Shown piece after piece: positions 53,870-63,234 of a stretch of DNA of 64,000 nucleotides; position 1 is the stretch's first letter; every line of letters starts with the position of its first letter. Position numbers and translations under genes: made by a program. Source of the stretch: Pseudomonadaceae bacterium SI-3 (lineage in GTDB: Bacteria > Pseudomonadota > Gammaproteobacteria > Pseudomonadales > Pseudomonadaceae); the NCBI GenBank assembly GCA_004010935.1, contig CP026511.1, positions 3,472,001 through 3,536,000 on the forward strand, in the 5' to 3' direction. The notes under the pieces were generated by a model. It was given only the letters and a program-made list of their open reading frames with translations. It was not told where the DNA came from and did not search any database.

Positions 53870-55981
53870 ATGCTCGTCAAAGCGACGGTTAGCACACGTA
53901 ACGTGCTGCTCGGTGCTGCGTTATTCGCAGCCACTCTAGGCATGATCAGCCCCATACAGACGGCCCACGCCGCTGCAGCCTCAACGGCTTCCGCTCTGCA
54001 GACAGTCGCCACTGCCAAGGTCAATGACTTCACCGGTCCGCAATGGCTCAAAGGTAGCTGGCGCCAGTCGGCCGGTCTTTCGATCCCAGCCACAGCAGCC
54101 AATAAAGCAGCGTTCAAGAAAGGCGCCCAGGTCCGGACGGCAGACGGGCAGGTCCGCACCGTCAAAGTGGTTTACTTTTCAGGCGCCCACATGAGCGTGA
54201 TGCTCTCGGGGGCGACGCTGAATGCATCCAACAATGGCCATCCGAAAAGTGTCTCGGCCCTTGGCGCAAGTGCCGCTGCAGGTAGTGCCGTAACTGCGCC
54301 CAGCAACAACGTCGCAGCTGATACTTCATCCCACAGCAGCGCAATTAACAACTACACCAATAACGACTGGTTGAATGGTGTATGGCGCAGGTCGGCAGGT
54401 TTTTCGATTCCCGCCAGCAGCGCGAACCGCTCGGCCTTCAACGTCGGCTCCTCGGTGAAGTTGGCTGACGGCCAGGTGCGCAAGATCAACGCCGTGTATG
54501 TGTCCGGCAAAAACATGAGCCTAATGCTTTCTGGCGCGACCCTAAGCGGCAAACTCGGCTACCCGAACAAGCTGCTCTCAGCCACCAGCAGCAGTGCCCC
54601 GGCTTCGCCAATTGCTCCAAGCAAGCCCGCTACTCCGGCGCCAGAGCCGGTCGCTGGCCAGCCTGCAGCCGGCTCCTCCATGACGACTGCACTCAACGCC
54701 TTTAACGGCGGCGATTTCGTCAACGGCGTGTACAACACCAGCAAATTCGTCGGCATTTCGGTCAAGGCGACGGCGGAGAACAAGGCGGCATTCCACAAGG
54801 GCGCGAAAATCCGTTTCTTCGGCGGCCAGGTGCGCACCATCAAGCTGATCTACCATTCCGGCGGCAACATGACCGTCATGGTCGATGGCGGCCCTATCGA
54901 CGGCAAGGCTGTAGGTTATCCCCGTACCGTCTCGGTTAGCAGCACCGGCTTCAGCAATACGAGCCCAAGCGCTGGCAGCACAGCCCCCCCTGCCGACGGA
55001 CTGGCGCCGGCGAATCCGATCAATCTGGTCGGCATCAACCTGGCCGGCGCGGAGTTCGGTGCAGATGTCGCACTGCCCGGTGTGTACCTGAAGCAGTACA
55101 TCTATCCAGGAGAGGCTGACTTCAAGCGTTACGCTGAGCGCAATCTGAAGCTGGTGCGCCTGCCGTTTCGCTGGGAACGGATTCAGCCGCGACTCAACGG
55201 CGAGCTGAACAGCGTTGAGCTTGGCCGCATGTTGGCAACGCTAGACCATGCAAAGAAATACAACATGCAGGTCATCCTCGACATGCATAACTACTACCGC
55301 TACCACGGCAAGATGATCGGATCTAACGAGGTGCCAGTGAGCGCGTTTGCCGATGCGTGGCGGCGTATTGCACAAAAGGTCGCTAACCACCCGGCAGTCT
55401 ACGGCTACGGCTTGATGAACGAGCCCCACACCACCAATGGTAAGTGGCCCGCTGCCGCACTGGCTGCTGCAAAAAGTATCCGCATCCTGGACGCCGACAA
55501 CTGGGTCGTCATCGCGGGCGATCGCTGGTCAAGCGCCTTCCATTGGCCGTCCTACAACACTCAGCTGGTGAAGGACTCATGGATGCGCGACCCAAACAAC
55601 AACCTGATGTTCGAGGCCCATCTTTATTTCGATAAGGATTACTCGGGCTATTACACCAACCGCTACGAGAAGTACGACCCGATGATTGGCGTGGTTCGCG
55701 CAAAACCCTTCGTCGAGTGGCTGACCCGATATCGTCTGCGGGGCTTCATCGGTGAGCACGGGGCGCCGGACTTCTCACCATCGGCCGTGGTTGCCATGGA
55801 CAACCTTCTCCAGTACCTGGGCCAGCATTGCATTCCCAGTACGTATTGGGCAGCCGGGCCTTGGTGGGGCGACTATGCGTTGTCGCTGGACGTAAAAAGC
55901 GGCAAACCTCGCCCTCAGTTGCCGATATTGCAGAAACACGCCGCTAACAAATCTTGCGGGGCCGTTGGTCCGCTGCGGTAA
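53870..55981 (+). CDS. Secreted GH5 glycoside hydrolase with three N-terminal repeats, 703 aa
   Basis: GGAG eight bases before ATG; signal peptide (NVLLGAALFAATLGMISPIQ, then TAHA). Residues about 52-350 hold three copies of an 80-residue unit (each with a WLxGxW-like start, GISIPAxxxNxAAF, GQVRxI and SGxxMxVMxxGxxL), joined by Ser/Ala/Pro linkers. The catalytic GH5 barrel fills about 385-700: acid/base Glu518 in GYGLMNEPH, nucleophile Glu629 in GFIGEHGAP, plus LDMHNYYRY. A cellulase-like endoglucanase or exopolysaccharide hydrolase is likely. The repeats may bind polysaccharide (inference). Confidence 0.9.
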   Translation: MLVKATVSTRNVLLGAALFAATLGMISPIQTAHAAAASTASALQTVATAKVNDFTGPQWLKGSWRQSAGLSIPATAANKAAFKKGAQVRTADGQVRTVKVVYFSGAHMSVMLSGATLNASNNGHPKSVSALGASAAAGSAVTAPSNNVAADTSSHSSAINNYTNNDWLNGVWRRSAGFSIPASSANRSAFNVGSSVKLADGQVRKINAVYVSGKNMSLMLSGATLSGKLGYPNKLLSATSSSAPASPIAPSKPATPAPEPVAGQPAAGSSMTTALNAFNGGDFVNGVYNTSKFVGISVKATAENKAAFHKGAKIRFFGGQVRTIKLIYHSGGNMTVMVDGGPIDGKAVGYPRTVSVSSTGFSNTSPSAGSTAPPADGLAPANPINLVGINLAGAEFGADVALPGVYLKQYIYPGEADFKRYAERNLKLVRLPFRWERIQPRLNGELNSVELGRMLATLDHAKKYNMQVILDMHNYYRYHGKMIGSNEVPVSAFADAWRRIAQKVANHPAVYGYGLMNEPHTTNGKWPAAALAAAKSIRILDADNWVVIAGDRWSSAFHWPSYNTQLVKDSWMRDPNNNLMFEAHLYFDKDYSGYYTNRYEKYDPMIGVVRAKPFVEWLTRYRLRGFIGEHGAPDFSPSAVVAMDNLLQYLGQHCIPSTYWAAGPWWGDYALSLDVKSGKPRPQLPILQKHAANKSCGAVGPLR

Positions 55982-55993
55982 AGACCCAACCGG

Positions 55994-56020
55994 CGCCCCG
56001 CATCGGCGGGGCGTCTTCCT
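55994..56020 (+). terminator. Terminator of the GH5 gene
   Basis: Stem CGCCCCGC/GCGGGGCG with an ATCG loop and TCTTCCT after it, 12 bp past the stop codon; it also lies just beyond the 3' end of the converging DUF2513-like gene. Confidence 0.75.
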
Positions 56021-56028
56021 ACCGGCAG

Positions 56029-56409
56029 CTAGCCTGCTGCCGCTAAGCTGTCGAATACTTCCGGGGTCAAAGCCGCCTCACCTTTTTCGTCCAGACGGCG
56101 ACGGTTCTCGGTTCGACCTGCCCCACCCTCAAGCATCTCCATCAGGCGCACGCCTCGATCAGTCAGCACGAAATTCTCGCCATTGCCGCCTTGCTCCTCC
56201 GGACGCGTCACCATGAAACCACCTTCGAACAGCAGGCTCTCGTAGTTTTGCGCCTCAGCCTTCAAGGAATCCATGTTGGGCATTGGCTGGCCGGCCTCTT
56301 CCGCCGCCAAAGCATGCTCGTCAGCGTACTGACGTGGCGCGAAGCTCTCGTTTCCGGATTTCTGCGCTTCGCGCAGCAGGCGTAGCATCAAGTCCCAGTC
56401 GTAGGTCAT
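56029..56409 (-). CDS. DUF2513-like protein, 126 aa
   Basis: MTYDWDLMLRLLREAQKSGN is the family-like N-terminus, and YESLLFEGGFMVTRPEEQGG with FVLTDRGVRLMEML is a winged-helix-type wing and closing helix. AGGAGA precedes the ATG, so the longer frame is not used. DUF2513 proteins are small wHTH-like proteins of unknown role, often in phage or regulatory contexts. Here it is a lone chromosomal gene. Confidence 0.7.
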   Translation of the reverse strand: MTYDWDLMLRLLREAQKSGNESFAPRQYADEHALAAEEAGQPMPNMDSLKAEAQNYESLLFEGGFMVTRPEEQGGNGENFVLTDRGVRLMEMLEGGAGRTENRRRLDEKGEAALTPEVFDSLAAAG

Positions 56410-56562
56410 GTCCGTTCTCCTGTTGCGCCGCTTCGGGAGGCGGCCATTGCTATTCGGACCCCATCCGCCGCGGCATGGTTCGATCCAGCGCAACCGCTAA
56501 AGGCTGAACTAAAGCGCGCCACTGGCGATCCACCAGATAGGTCGTTAATAAAGGAGCGCGCC

Positions 56563-56859
56563 ATGAAACGCCTGATCATCCCTTTTACCCTTGCCCTGCT
56601 GGCCAGCCAGCCAGCGCTCGCCGACCAATGCACCACCGACGAGATCAATGCCAAGGCCAAGCAGCTCGCTGATCGAGTCAACGCCCTTACGGAAAGCAAT
56701 CCGAAGCGAGCCGCGGAGATCAATGAAGAGTTGAGAGATATGGAGGTCAAGCAGACTGCCGAGCAGTTGGGCAGCGAATGCGAAGCCTACGAGAAGCGCA
56801 TCAAGCATGTGGAGCAGGCGGAGAAGCAGGCCGATATCGCACCGGCCGAAAAGCGCTAA
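56563..56859 (+). CDS. Small periplasmic helical protein, 98 aa
   Basis: Signal peptide MKRLIIPFTLALLASQPALA, then a charged, almost wholly helical mature part (DEINAKAKQLADRVNALTES, with a Cys at each end: ADQCTTD and GSECEAY) that may be closed by one disulfide bond. GGAGC lies upstream of the ATG. No family recognised; small periplasmic helix-hairpin proteins are often stress or metal-associated, but nothing here proves it. Confidence 0.7.
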   Translation: MKRLIIPFTLALLASQPALADQCTTDEINAKAKQLADRVNALTESNPKRAAEINEELRDMEVKQTAEQLGSECEAYEKRIKHVEQAEKQADIAPAEKR

Positions 56860-56905
56860 GCATGGAAACGTGCCAGGGCAGCGACGCCGCCCCGGCTATT
56901 GCAGA

Positions 56906-58252
56906 TCATTCTGCTGCGGGCTTTTTCCGCCGCAGGGGCGCGAGACCGTCTTGACTGACGAGCGGTGACGCCGGCGCTTCGCGTTTGGCGTTCTTCGGTC
57001 GCTTGGCTACTGGCTTGGCTGCGGCCTTGCCCTTCTTGTCCGCGGTTTTTTTCTTGTCGTCCTTTTTCTTCTTGGTGCCGGCGGCTTTGCCCGAGGCCTT
57101 TAGATTCTTCGGCCCCATATAGCTGCCTTTCAGGCCTTTAATGACGCGGTGTTCGAAGCGCTGCTTGAGGTAGCGCTCGATGCTCGACATCAGATTCCAG
57201 TCGTTGTGGCAGATTAGCGAGATGGCCAAGCCTTCAGCCCCAGCGCGGCCGGTGCGGCCGATCCGGTGTACATATTCATCGCCCGAACGCGGCATGTCGA
57301 AGTTGATCACCAGATCCAGACCTTCGATATCCAGCCCACGCGCGGCCACATCGGTGGCCACCAGCACCTTGACCCCGCCTTCCTTGACCCGGTCGATGGC
57401 CAGCTTTCGGTCTTTCTGATCCTTGTCGCCATGTAGAACGAAGGCCTTCACGCCTTCCGCGACCAGACGGCCATAGAGACGGTCTGCCTGTACGCGGGTG
57501 TTGGTGAAAATCACGGCTTTCTTGTAGGTCTCGTTGGCCAGCAGCCAATGCACCAGCTTTTCTTTGTGCTCGGTGTTTTCGGCCGTGATGATCTGCTGGC
57601 GCGTACCTTCGTTGAGCTCGCTAACGCGGTTGAGCTGCAGGTGCAACGGATCACGCAACACGGCGGCGCTCATTTCGCGCAGCGCGGCGCCCCCGCTGGT
57701 AGCCGAGAACAACAGGGTCTGCTGACGCTTGGCACATTCTCCCACCAGGCGCTGCACGTCTTCGGCGAAGCCCATGTCGAGCATACGGTCGGCTTCGTCA
57801 AGGATCAGCAACTCGACATCCTTGAGGATCAGGGTACCGGCGTTGAGATGTTCGATCATGCGACCTGGTGTGCCGACGAGGATGTCCGGCACCTTGCGCA
57901 GGATCGCCGCCTGGACCTTGAAGTCCTCGCCGCCGGTGATCATCGCCGACTTGATAAAGGTGAACTGCGAGAAGCGTTCGACTTCCTTGAGCGTCTGTTG
58001 GGCCAGCTCACGGGTCGGAAGCAAGATCAGCGCACGTACATCGGTACGCACCACGGCATCGCCGATCAGCCGATTGAGCATTGGCAGCACGAAGGCGGCG
58101 GTCTTGCCACTGCCGGTCTGGGCCGTCACCCGCAGATCACGCCCTTCCAGCGCGGGGGGGATAGCCGCTACCTGCACCGGGGTCGGCTCGACGAATTTGA
58201 GTTCGGCGACCGCCTTGAGCAGGCGTTCGTGGAGGGCGAATTGGTCAAACAA
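56906..58252 (-). CDS. DEAD-box RNA helicase, 448 aa
   Basis: Full DEAD-box core: Q-motif (KFVEPTPVQVAAIP), Walker A AQTGSGKTAAFVLP, DEAD in LLILDEADRMLDMGF, SAT in LLFSATSGG, motif VI YVHRIGRTGRAG. A Lys-rich C-terminal tail (GTKKKKDDKKKTADKKGK) should bind RNA. The start is taken at TTG 58252 (MFDQFALHERLLKAV), with GAGGTG six bases upstream and agreement with family N-termini. GTG 58261 is the alternative. It may act in ribosome assembly or mRNA turnover, like RhlE/SrmB relatives. Confidence 0.9.
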   Translation of the reverse strand: MFDQFALHERLLKAVAELKFVEPTPVQVAAIPPALEGRDLRVTAQTGSGKTAAFVLPMLNRLIGDAVVRTDVRALILLPTRELAQQTLKEVERFSQFTFIKSAMITGGEDFKVQAAILRKVPDILVGTPGRMIEHLNAGTLILKDVELLILDEADRMLDMGFAEDVQRLVGECAKRQQTLLFSATSGGAALREMSAAVLRDPLHLQLNRVSELNEGTRQQIITAENTEHKEKLVHWLLANETYKKAVIFTNTRVQADRLYGRLVAEGVKAFVLHGDKDQKDRKLAIDRVKEGGVKVLVATDVAARGLDIEGLDLVINFDMPRSGDEYVHRIGRTGRAGAEGLAISLICHNDWNLMSSIERYLKQRFEHRVIKGLKGSYMGPKNLKASGKAAGTKKKKDDKKKTADKKGKAAAKPVAKRPKNAKREAPASPLVSQDGLAPLRRKKPAAE

Positions 58253-58433
58253 GGGTGACACCTCAAGCAAGTCGAAAAAAACGTGGCATAGAGTAACCCG
58301 TCCGACGCGCGCAGAGTCGTCTTTGTACTGCGCGACGACAAGCTGGCCGGCAGCTAGAACCGGAAGTTCAGCTCGTGAAAAACGACATTGGCTTCGCTCG
58401 CCGCCTCGGCGGATAGCGCGAGTCAGGCCAACG

Positions 58434-58754
58434 TCACTGAGGCTCGCAGGTCAGCTTGATGCGCAGGCGGATCACATCGCGCTTGAACTTGGCGGTCATG
58501 GGCTTGCGTTCCCCTGACTCGAGCGTGACCCGTCGGGTGCGCGGCATTTCCGGCCCATTGCGAAACGAGGCGGTACACTCGACCGGGCGGTCCCCAAGGT
58601 TCTGCAGTACCAGGCCAGCCATATCGCGGTCGATGGTCTCGGTGCTCGCCAGCACCTCGGCGCCGTTGAGCTCCTGCTCGAGGTCCACGGGGTAGCTGAC
58701 GGCAAGCGCACTCAGTGGGAAGATGACGAGCGCAGCGAAGCAGAGTCTTTTCAT
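58434..58754 (-). CDS. Small periplasmic protein, 106 aa
   Basis: Signal peptide MKRLCFAALVIFPLSALAVS followed by an 85-residue beta-rich mature domain (GLVLQNLGDRPVECTASFRN, MTAKFKRDVIRLRIKLTCEP) with two Cys likely paired. Similar proteins are common in pseudomonads without known function. Divergent from the LysR gene, 68 bp away, so they share a regulatory region. Confidence 0.72.
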   Translation of the reverse strand: MKRLCFAALVIFPLSALAVSYPVDLEQELNGAEVLASTETIDRDMAGLVLQNLGDRPVECTASFRNGPEMPRTRRVTLESGERKPMTAKFKRDVIRLRIKLTCEPQ

Positions 58755-58822
58755 TTTTTATGTGGGCTCCTCGAATAGGCGACCGCCAGCGTACCAGACC
58801 GACGCAACAGGAAAACAATGGA

Positions 58823-59755
58823 ATGAAAGTGCCCCGTGTGACCCTTGATCAATGGCGAACCCTGCAGGCGGTGATCGACCACGGCGGCTTCGCCCAGGCC
58901 GCTGAAATGCTGCATCGTTCGCAATCCTCGGTGAGCTATACGGTGGCGCGCATGCAAGAGCAATTAGGCGTCCCCCTGTTACGTATCGATGGCCGCAAGG
59001 CGGTACTGACCGATGCCGGTGAGGTGCTTTTGCGCCGCTCCCGGCAGCTGGTCAACCAGGCCGGGCAACTGGAAGAGCTGGCGCACCACATGGAGCAAGG
59101 CTGGGAAGCTGAAGTGCGGCTAGTGGTCGATGCCGCCTACCCCAACGCCAAGCTGATCCGTGCGCTGACCGCGTTCATGCCACAAAGCCGAGGTTGCCGG
59201 GTGCGGCTGCGTGAAGAAGTGCTGTCCGGTGTTGAAGAGGTCCTAAAGGACGGCACGGCGGATCTGGCGATCAGCGGTCTGGATATCACCGGCTACCTTG
59301 GCCAGGAACTGGGCACTGTCGAATTCATCGCTGTCGCGCACCCCAACCACTCGCTGCATCAGCTGCAACGCAAGCTCAGCGTCCAGGATCTACAAAGCCA
59401 GATGCAGGTGGTGGTGCGCGATTCCGGCCAGCGCCAGCCGCGCGACAGCGGCTGGCTGGGGGCCGAACAACGCTGGACGGTCGGCAGCCTGGCCACTTCG
59501 GTCGGCTTCGTCAGCAGTGGCCTGGGCTTTGCCTGGCTACCTCGGCACATGATTCATCGCGAACTGGCCGAAGGAGCCCTCAAGCCGCTGCCTCTGGTCC
59601 AGGGCAGCGTTCGCAGGCCACTCTTCTACCTCTACACGAACCCCGACAAACCGCTCGGTCCGGCCACACAGATTCTCATTGACCTGATCAGGACGTACGA
59701 TGCACAAGCGCAATCGCCTGTTCAGCCGGTGAGCAACACCAAGCACGACGGCTGA
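58823..59755 (+). CDS. LysR family transcriptional regulator, 310 aa
   Basis: N-terminal winged helix-turn-helix (VTLDQWRTLQAVIDHGGFAQ, SQSSVSYTVARMQEQLGVPL) and a C-terminal type-2 periplasmic-binding-like effector domain (RLVVDAAYPNAKLIRALTAF, VGFVSSGLGFAWLPRHMIHR). The start at MKVPRVTLDQW is family-typical; a frame continues upstream. LysR proteins usually control a divergent gene, here the small periplasmic protein. The ligand is unknown. Confidence 0.92.
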   Translation: MKVPRVTLDQWRTLQAVIDHGGFAQAAEMLHRSQSSVSYTVARMQEQLGVPLLRIDGRKAVLTDAGEVLLRRSRQLVNQAGQLEELAHHMEQGWEAEVRLVVDAAYPNAKLIRALTAFMPQSRGCRVRLREEVLSGVEEVLKDGTADLAISGLDITGYLGQELGTVEFIAVAHPNHSLHQLQRKLSVQDLQSQMQVVVRDSGQRQPRDSGWLGAEQRWTVGSLATSVGFVSSGLGFAWLPRHMIHRELAEGALKPLPLVQGSVRRPLFYLYTNPDKPLGPATQILIDLIRTYDAQAQSPVQPVSNTKHDG

Positions 59756-59819
59756 AGCACCTGTGCAACCGGCCTGCATGAACGGGCTGACCCAGGCTTA
59801 CCCATACCAGGAATAGACC

Positions 59820-60371
59820 ATGAAACGACTCGCACTCGCCGCCTGCTCACTGCTGCTCGCCGGCAACCTGTTCGCCGCGGAGAATCCTCACGTACTGCTA
59901 AACACCAGCATGGGCGAAATCGAAATCGAGCTGGAGGCCGAAAAGGCCCCGGTCAGCGTGAAGAACTTTCTCGAATATGTCGAAAGCGGCTTCTACGACG
60001 GCACCGTCTTTCACCGCGTGATCCCTGGTTTCATGATCCAGGGCGGCGGCTTTAACGAGGGCCTGAGCCAGAAGAAGACCCGTGAGCCGATCAAGAACGA
60101 GGCCGACAACGGTCTGCACAACGTACGTGGCACCCTCGCCATGGCGCGCACACAGAACGTCGACTCGGCGACCAGTCAGTTCTTCATCAACCACCGTGAC
60201 AATGACTTCCTTGACCATGGCAGCCGCGACTTCGGCTATGCGGTATTCGCCAAGGTGGTGCGCGGCATGGACGTGGTCGACCAGATCGCCCAGGTGCCGA
60301 CCGGCAACCGCAGCATGATGCAGAACGTACCGCTGACGCCGGTCAAGATTGTCTCAGCGAAGAAACTCTGA
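59820..60371 (+). CDS. ppiA: Peptidyl-prolyl cis-trans isomerase A (cyclophilin), 183 aa
   Basis: Signal peptide [20 protein letters not shown], then a complete cyclophilin domain: [32 protein letters not shown] (catalytic RxxxxFMxQGG), [20 protein letters not shown] and a C-terminal [16 protein letters not shown]. It isomerises proline bonds in periplasmic proteins. Signal peptide and size agree with E. coli PpiA (190 aa). Confidence 0.94.
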   Translation: MKRLALAACSLLLAGNLFAAENPHVLLNTSMGEIEIELEAEKAPVSVKNFLEYVESGFYDGTVFHRVIPGFMIQGGGFNEGLSQKKTREPIKNEADNGLHNVRGTLAMARTQNVDSATSQFFINHRDNDFLDHGSRDFGYAVFAKVVRGMDVVDQIAQVPTGNRSMMQNVPLTPVKIVSAKKL

Positions 60372-60439
60372 CCTTTCCACGTCAGTCGACAGTGTGCACG
60401 GCACCCGCCGTGCACCGGCTGCTGAACAGGAGACCTGAC

Positions 60440-60853
60440 ATGAGTGAACAGAACATGCTGAACACCGCCGAAGGGGAAGCACAACTGCTTCAAGACCTGC
60501 TGAGCGCGGAGCGCGCCGGGGCCAAGGTCGCCGGTGAAAGCCTGCAGCAGTGTAACGATCCAACCCAGCAGAAGTTGCTCGAGCAGATCCGCCAGGGCGA
60601 GGTCGACAGCTGCCGGCTGGTCCTGAACTGCATGAATCATCTGAACATCGAGCCCAACCGCGAAACCGGCGCGTTTTACGGTAAGGCCATGGCCATCGAG
60701 TCGCTGGACGAGCGCCTGACCTTCGTTGACCGCGGCCAGCAGTGGGTGATCCGCAAGTTGCGTGAGTACCTGCCCGGCTGCGACGATGATTTCATCCGCA
60801 CGGAGCTGGAAAAAATGCTGAAGATTCACGAGATCAACAGCCAGGCCGCCTGA
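60440..60853 (+). CDS. Four-helix bundle protein, 137 aa
   Basis: MSEQNMLNTAEGEAQLLQDL starts a protein that is helical throughout, with ERAGAKVAGESLQQC, RQGEVDSCRLVLNCMNHLNI, DRGQQWVIRKLREYLPGCDD spaced as in ferritin-like bundles (DUF6306-type). AGGAG precedes the ATG. Acidic residues and Glu/His could bind metal, but the usual ExxH ligand pairs are not obvious. Function unknown. Confidence 0.7.
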   Translation: MSEQNMLNTAEGEAQLLQDLLSAERAGAKVAGESLQQCNDPTQQKLLEQIRQGEVDSCRLVLNCMNHLNIEPNRETGAFYGKAMAIESLDERLTFVDRGQQWVIRKLREYLPGCDDDFIRTELEKMLKIHEINSQAA

Positions 60854-60887
60854 TGCCTGGCTCATCGTGCAGCGCAGCTGAGTTTGG

Positions 60888-61784
60888 TCAGTCGGCGGCG
60901 ACGTCCCAATAGCGCTGCCAGCGTGCCACCAGCTCCTTAGGCGCCTCCGAATAGATCTTCTCCCCCAGCTTGAGCGCGGCGCTCTGCAACTCGCTACGAC
61001 GTTCTGCTATGGCAGTGTTGAGTCGCTCACGCAGGGTGTCGTCGCCGAACAATGCCGGCTGAGCCTGCGTCAGCTCCGTCAGCACCGCCAGATCATGATC
61101 ATCGCCCAGCTGATCCGCCAGATCCTTGAGCGAGTCGCTGCGCAGCTGCATCAGCTTCGGCCAACTCGGCGTCAGTAGCCTGGTCTGGTACCAGTGATCC
61201 TTAACCCGCTTGCGCCACTGGTGGAGCTGTTCGTCGCTTAGATCGAGCTTGGTTTTGGCCAGCTCAGCGCAACCGTCTGCGTAGGTGCGTTCGACACCGC
61301 CAGACAGCAAGTCGAAGCCCTTGGCTTGAAGTGACCAGGTGTCGATGCAGCTTCGCGCATCCTTCAGCTCATCGATCACTTTGCCGATGCGCGAATCGAG
61401 GTCGGTAGTGCCGCTTTCGGCCTGCTTCGCCCGAGCCTGCAGGCGACGCCGGGTCAGCTTGAAATCCGCCTCGGCGAACAGGTCCGGGAAACGCTTTGCC
61501 AGCGCATCCCAGCTTTCCAACATGGCAGTCGCGTCACGTGACTCGGCCAAGGCGCGCCCCAGATCCCGCAAACGGTGATTTTCTCGCTGAAACTCGTTTC
61601 CCAGCGGCTTGCGCACCAGGCGCAGAAGCGCCCGCAACTCTTTGAACCGTTTGCGCGCCTGATGCACGCCCTCGGCGCGGTCTTCGGGTGCAACGCTTAG
61701 CGCCTCGATGGCTTTGTCGATGCCCTGCCGGGCGACTTTTCGCACCTCGGCGGCAGGGTCTTGCGGACGCAGCTTGTAGCCCAT
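60888..61784 (-). CDS. CHAD domain protein, 298 aa
   Basis: The conserved-histidine alpha-helical domain: GVHQARKRFKELRALLRLVR carries the signature HxxRxxxKxxRxxxR-like motif, ENHRLRDLGRALAESRDATA follows, and a second half (QLHQWRKRVKDHWYQTRLL, then GDDHDLAVLTELT) repeats it. CHAD proteins bind polyphosphate granules. No CYTH domain is fused or adjacent. Confidence 0.92.
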   Translation of the reverse strand: MGYKLRPQDPAAEVRKVARQGIDKAIEALSVAPEDRAEGVHQARKRFKELRALLRLVRKPLGNEFQRENHRLRDLGRALAESRDATAMLESWDALAKRFPDLFAEADFKLTRRRLQARAKQAESGTTDLDSRIGKVIDELKDARSCIDTWSLQAKGFDLLSGGVERTYADGCAELAKTKLDLSDEQLHQWRKRVKDHWYQTRLLTPSWPKLMQLRSDSLKDLADQLGDDHDLAVLTELTQAQPALFGDDTLRERLNTAIAERRSELQSAALKLGEKIYSEAPKELVARWQRYWDVAAD

Positions 61785-61839
61785 GACAACTCCCGTTCAG
61801 GCCCGCTGCCGCACTCGCACAGCAGGCATGACGGGCGAT

Positions 61840-63105
61840 TCAACCGTAGCGCTTGCGCGCCTCGATGGCCAGGCCGCTACCGATACTGCCGAAGCGATTG
61901 CCTTCAACGTGGCGTGCCCGTGGCAGCAAGGCGGCGACGCTATTGCGCAGCGCCGGGATCGCACTGGAGCCGCCCGTGAAGAAGACCGTGTCGATGTCCT
62001 CGTGCTTGAGCCCGGCACTCTTGAGCAATTGACTGACATTGGTGCGGATTCGTTCGAGCAGGGGGTTGATCGCCGTTTCGAATACAGGACGCGTGAGTGT
62101 GGCTTCGAGGCCGGATTCGATTCGCGCGAAGTCGATCAGGAAGCGTTCATGCTCGGTCAGTTCGATCTTGCCCTGCTCGACCTGCATCGCCAGCCAATGC
62201 CCGGCGCGTTGCTCGATCAGGCTGAACAACCGGTCGATTCCAGTGGGGTCGACAATGTCGTAGCGCATGCTCTGCAATGCACGCAGCGAAGCTGGAGCGT
62301 AGACCGCGTTAATCGTGTGCCAGGTGGCCAGATTGAGATGAGTGCTGGTGGGCATGGGTGCATCGCTTTTCATCCGGCTGCCGTAGCCGAACAGGGGCAT
62401 TACCCCCTGCAAGCTGAGCTGCTTGTCGAAATCGGTACCGCCGATGTGCACGCCAGAGGTAGCAAGGATGTCGTCCTGACGGTCATCGATCTGCCGTCGC
62501 TCCGGTGCCAGCCGCACCAGTGAAAAGTCAGAGGTACCGCCGCCGATGTCGACGATCAGCACGCGCTCTTCCCGCTCGATGCGCGACTCGTAGTCGAACG
62601 CTGCGGCGATGGGTTCGTACTGGAAGGAGACGTCCTTGAAACCGATCTTGTTGGCCGCAGCGGCGAGTGTATTCGCCGCTTCCCTATCTGCATCCGGGTC
62701 GTCGTCTACGAAAAACACCGGGCGGCCCAGCACCACCTCATCGAACGAGCGCCCGGCCTGCTCTTCAGCACGTTGTTTGAGGGTCCCGAGAAACAGCCCG
62801 AGAATGTCCTTGAACGGCATGGCGCCGCCGAGCACGGTCGTCTCACTCTTGAGCAGCTTGGACCCGAGCAGGCTTTTCAGCGAGCGCATCAAACGCCCTT
62901 CGTAGCCTTCCAGGTATTCGGCCAAGGCCAGGCGGCCATAGACCGGACGACGCTCTTCGGTGTTAAAGAACACCACCGAGGGCAAGGTTTGCTGATCGCC
63001 TTCCAGCACCAACAGCGGCTCGGCGTCAGGACGCCACCAACCGACGGTGGAATTGGAGGTACCGAAGTCGATGCCGCAGGCGCGGGCGGGGGACGGGTTA
63101 TGCAT
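61840..63105 (-). CDS. yegD: YegD-type Hsp70 family protein, 421 aa
   Basis: Actin/Hsp70 ATPase domain only: CGIDFGTSNSTVGWW (phosphate-1), VLIVDIGGGTSDFSLVRL (phosphate-2), TVFFTGGSSAIPALRNSVAA (adenosine motif). There is no substrate-binding domain, as in E. coli YegD (450 aa). Function unknown, probably a chaperone-like ATPase. MHNPSPARACGIDFG start fits the family. Followed after 55 bp by the CHAD gene on the same strand, so one transcript is possible. Confidence 0.93.
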   Translation of the reverse strand: MHNPSPARACGIDFGTSNSTVGWWRPDAEPLLVLEGDQQTLPSVVFFNTEERRPVYGRLALAEYLEGYEGRLMRSLKSLLGSKLLKSETTVLGGAMPFKDILGLFLGTLKQRAEEQAGRSFDEVVLGRPVFFVDDDPDADREAANTLAAAANKIGFKDVSFQYEPIAAAFDYESRIEREERVLIVDIGGGTSDFSLVRLAPERRQIDDRQDDILATSGVHIGGTDFDKQLSLQGVMPLFGYGSRMKSDAPMPTSTHLNLATWHTINAVYAPASLRALQSMRYDIVDPTGIDRLFSLIEQRAGHWLAMQVEQGKIELTEHERFLIDFARIESGLEATLTRPVFETAINPLLERIRTNVSQLLKSAGLKHEDIDTVFFTGGSSAIPALRNSVAALLPRARHVEGNRFGSIGSGLAIEARKRYG

Positions 63106-63196
63106 GTGCGGTCCGGACTTCTAAAAACGGCCGCGCAGTTTATGCGAGCCCGTCAGCAAATGCAGGCCAATCGTCGGGCTGGCTCAACCAGGCAAA

Positions 63197-63227
63197 CCAC
63201 TGCGGCAGTCGAGCGCCGCCGCAGTGG
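63197..63227 (-). terminator. Hairpin after the MFS gene
   Basis: Perfect 10-bp stem CCACTGCGGC/GCCGCAGTGG with an 11-base loop, 8 bp past the MFS stop on the minus strand; only TTT follows, so termination is plausible but weakly supported. Confidence 0.55.
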
Positions 63228-63234
63228 AGCGCCG

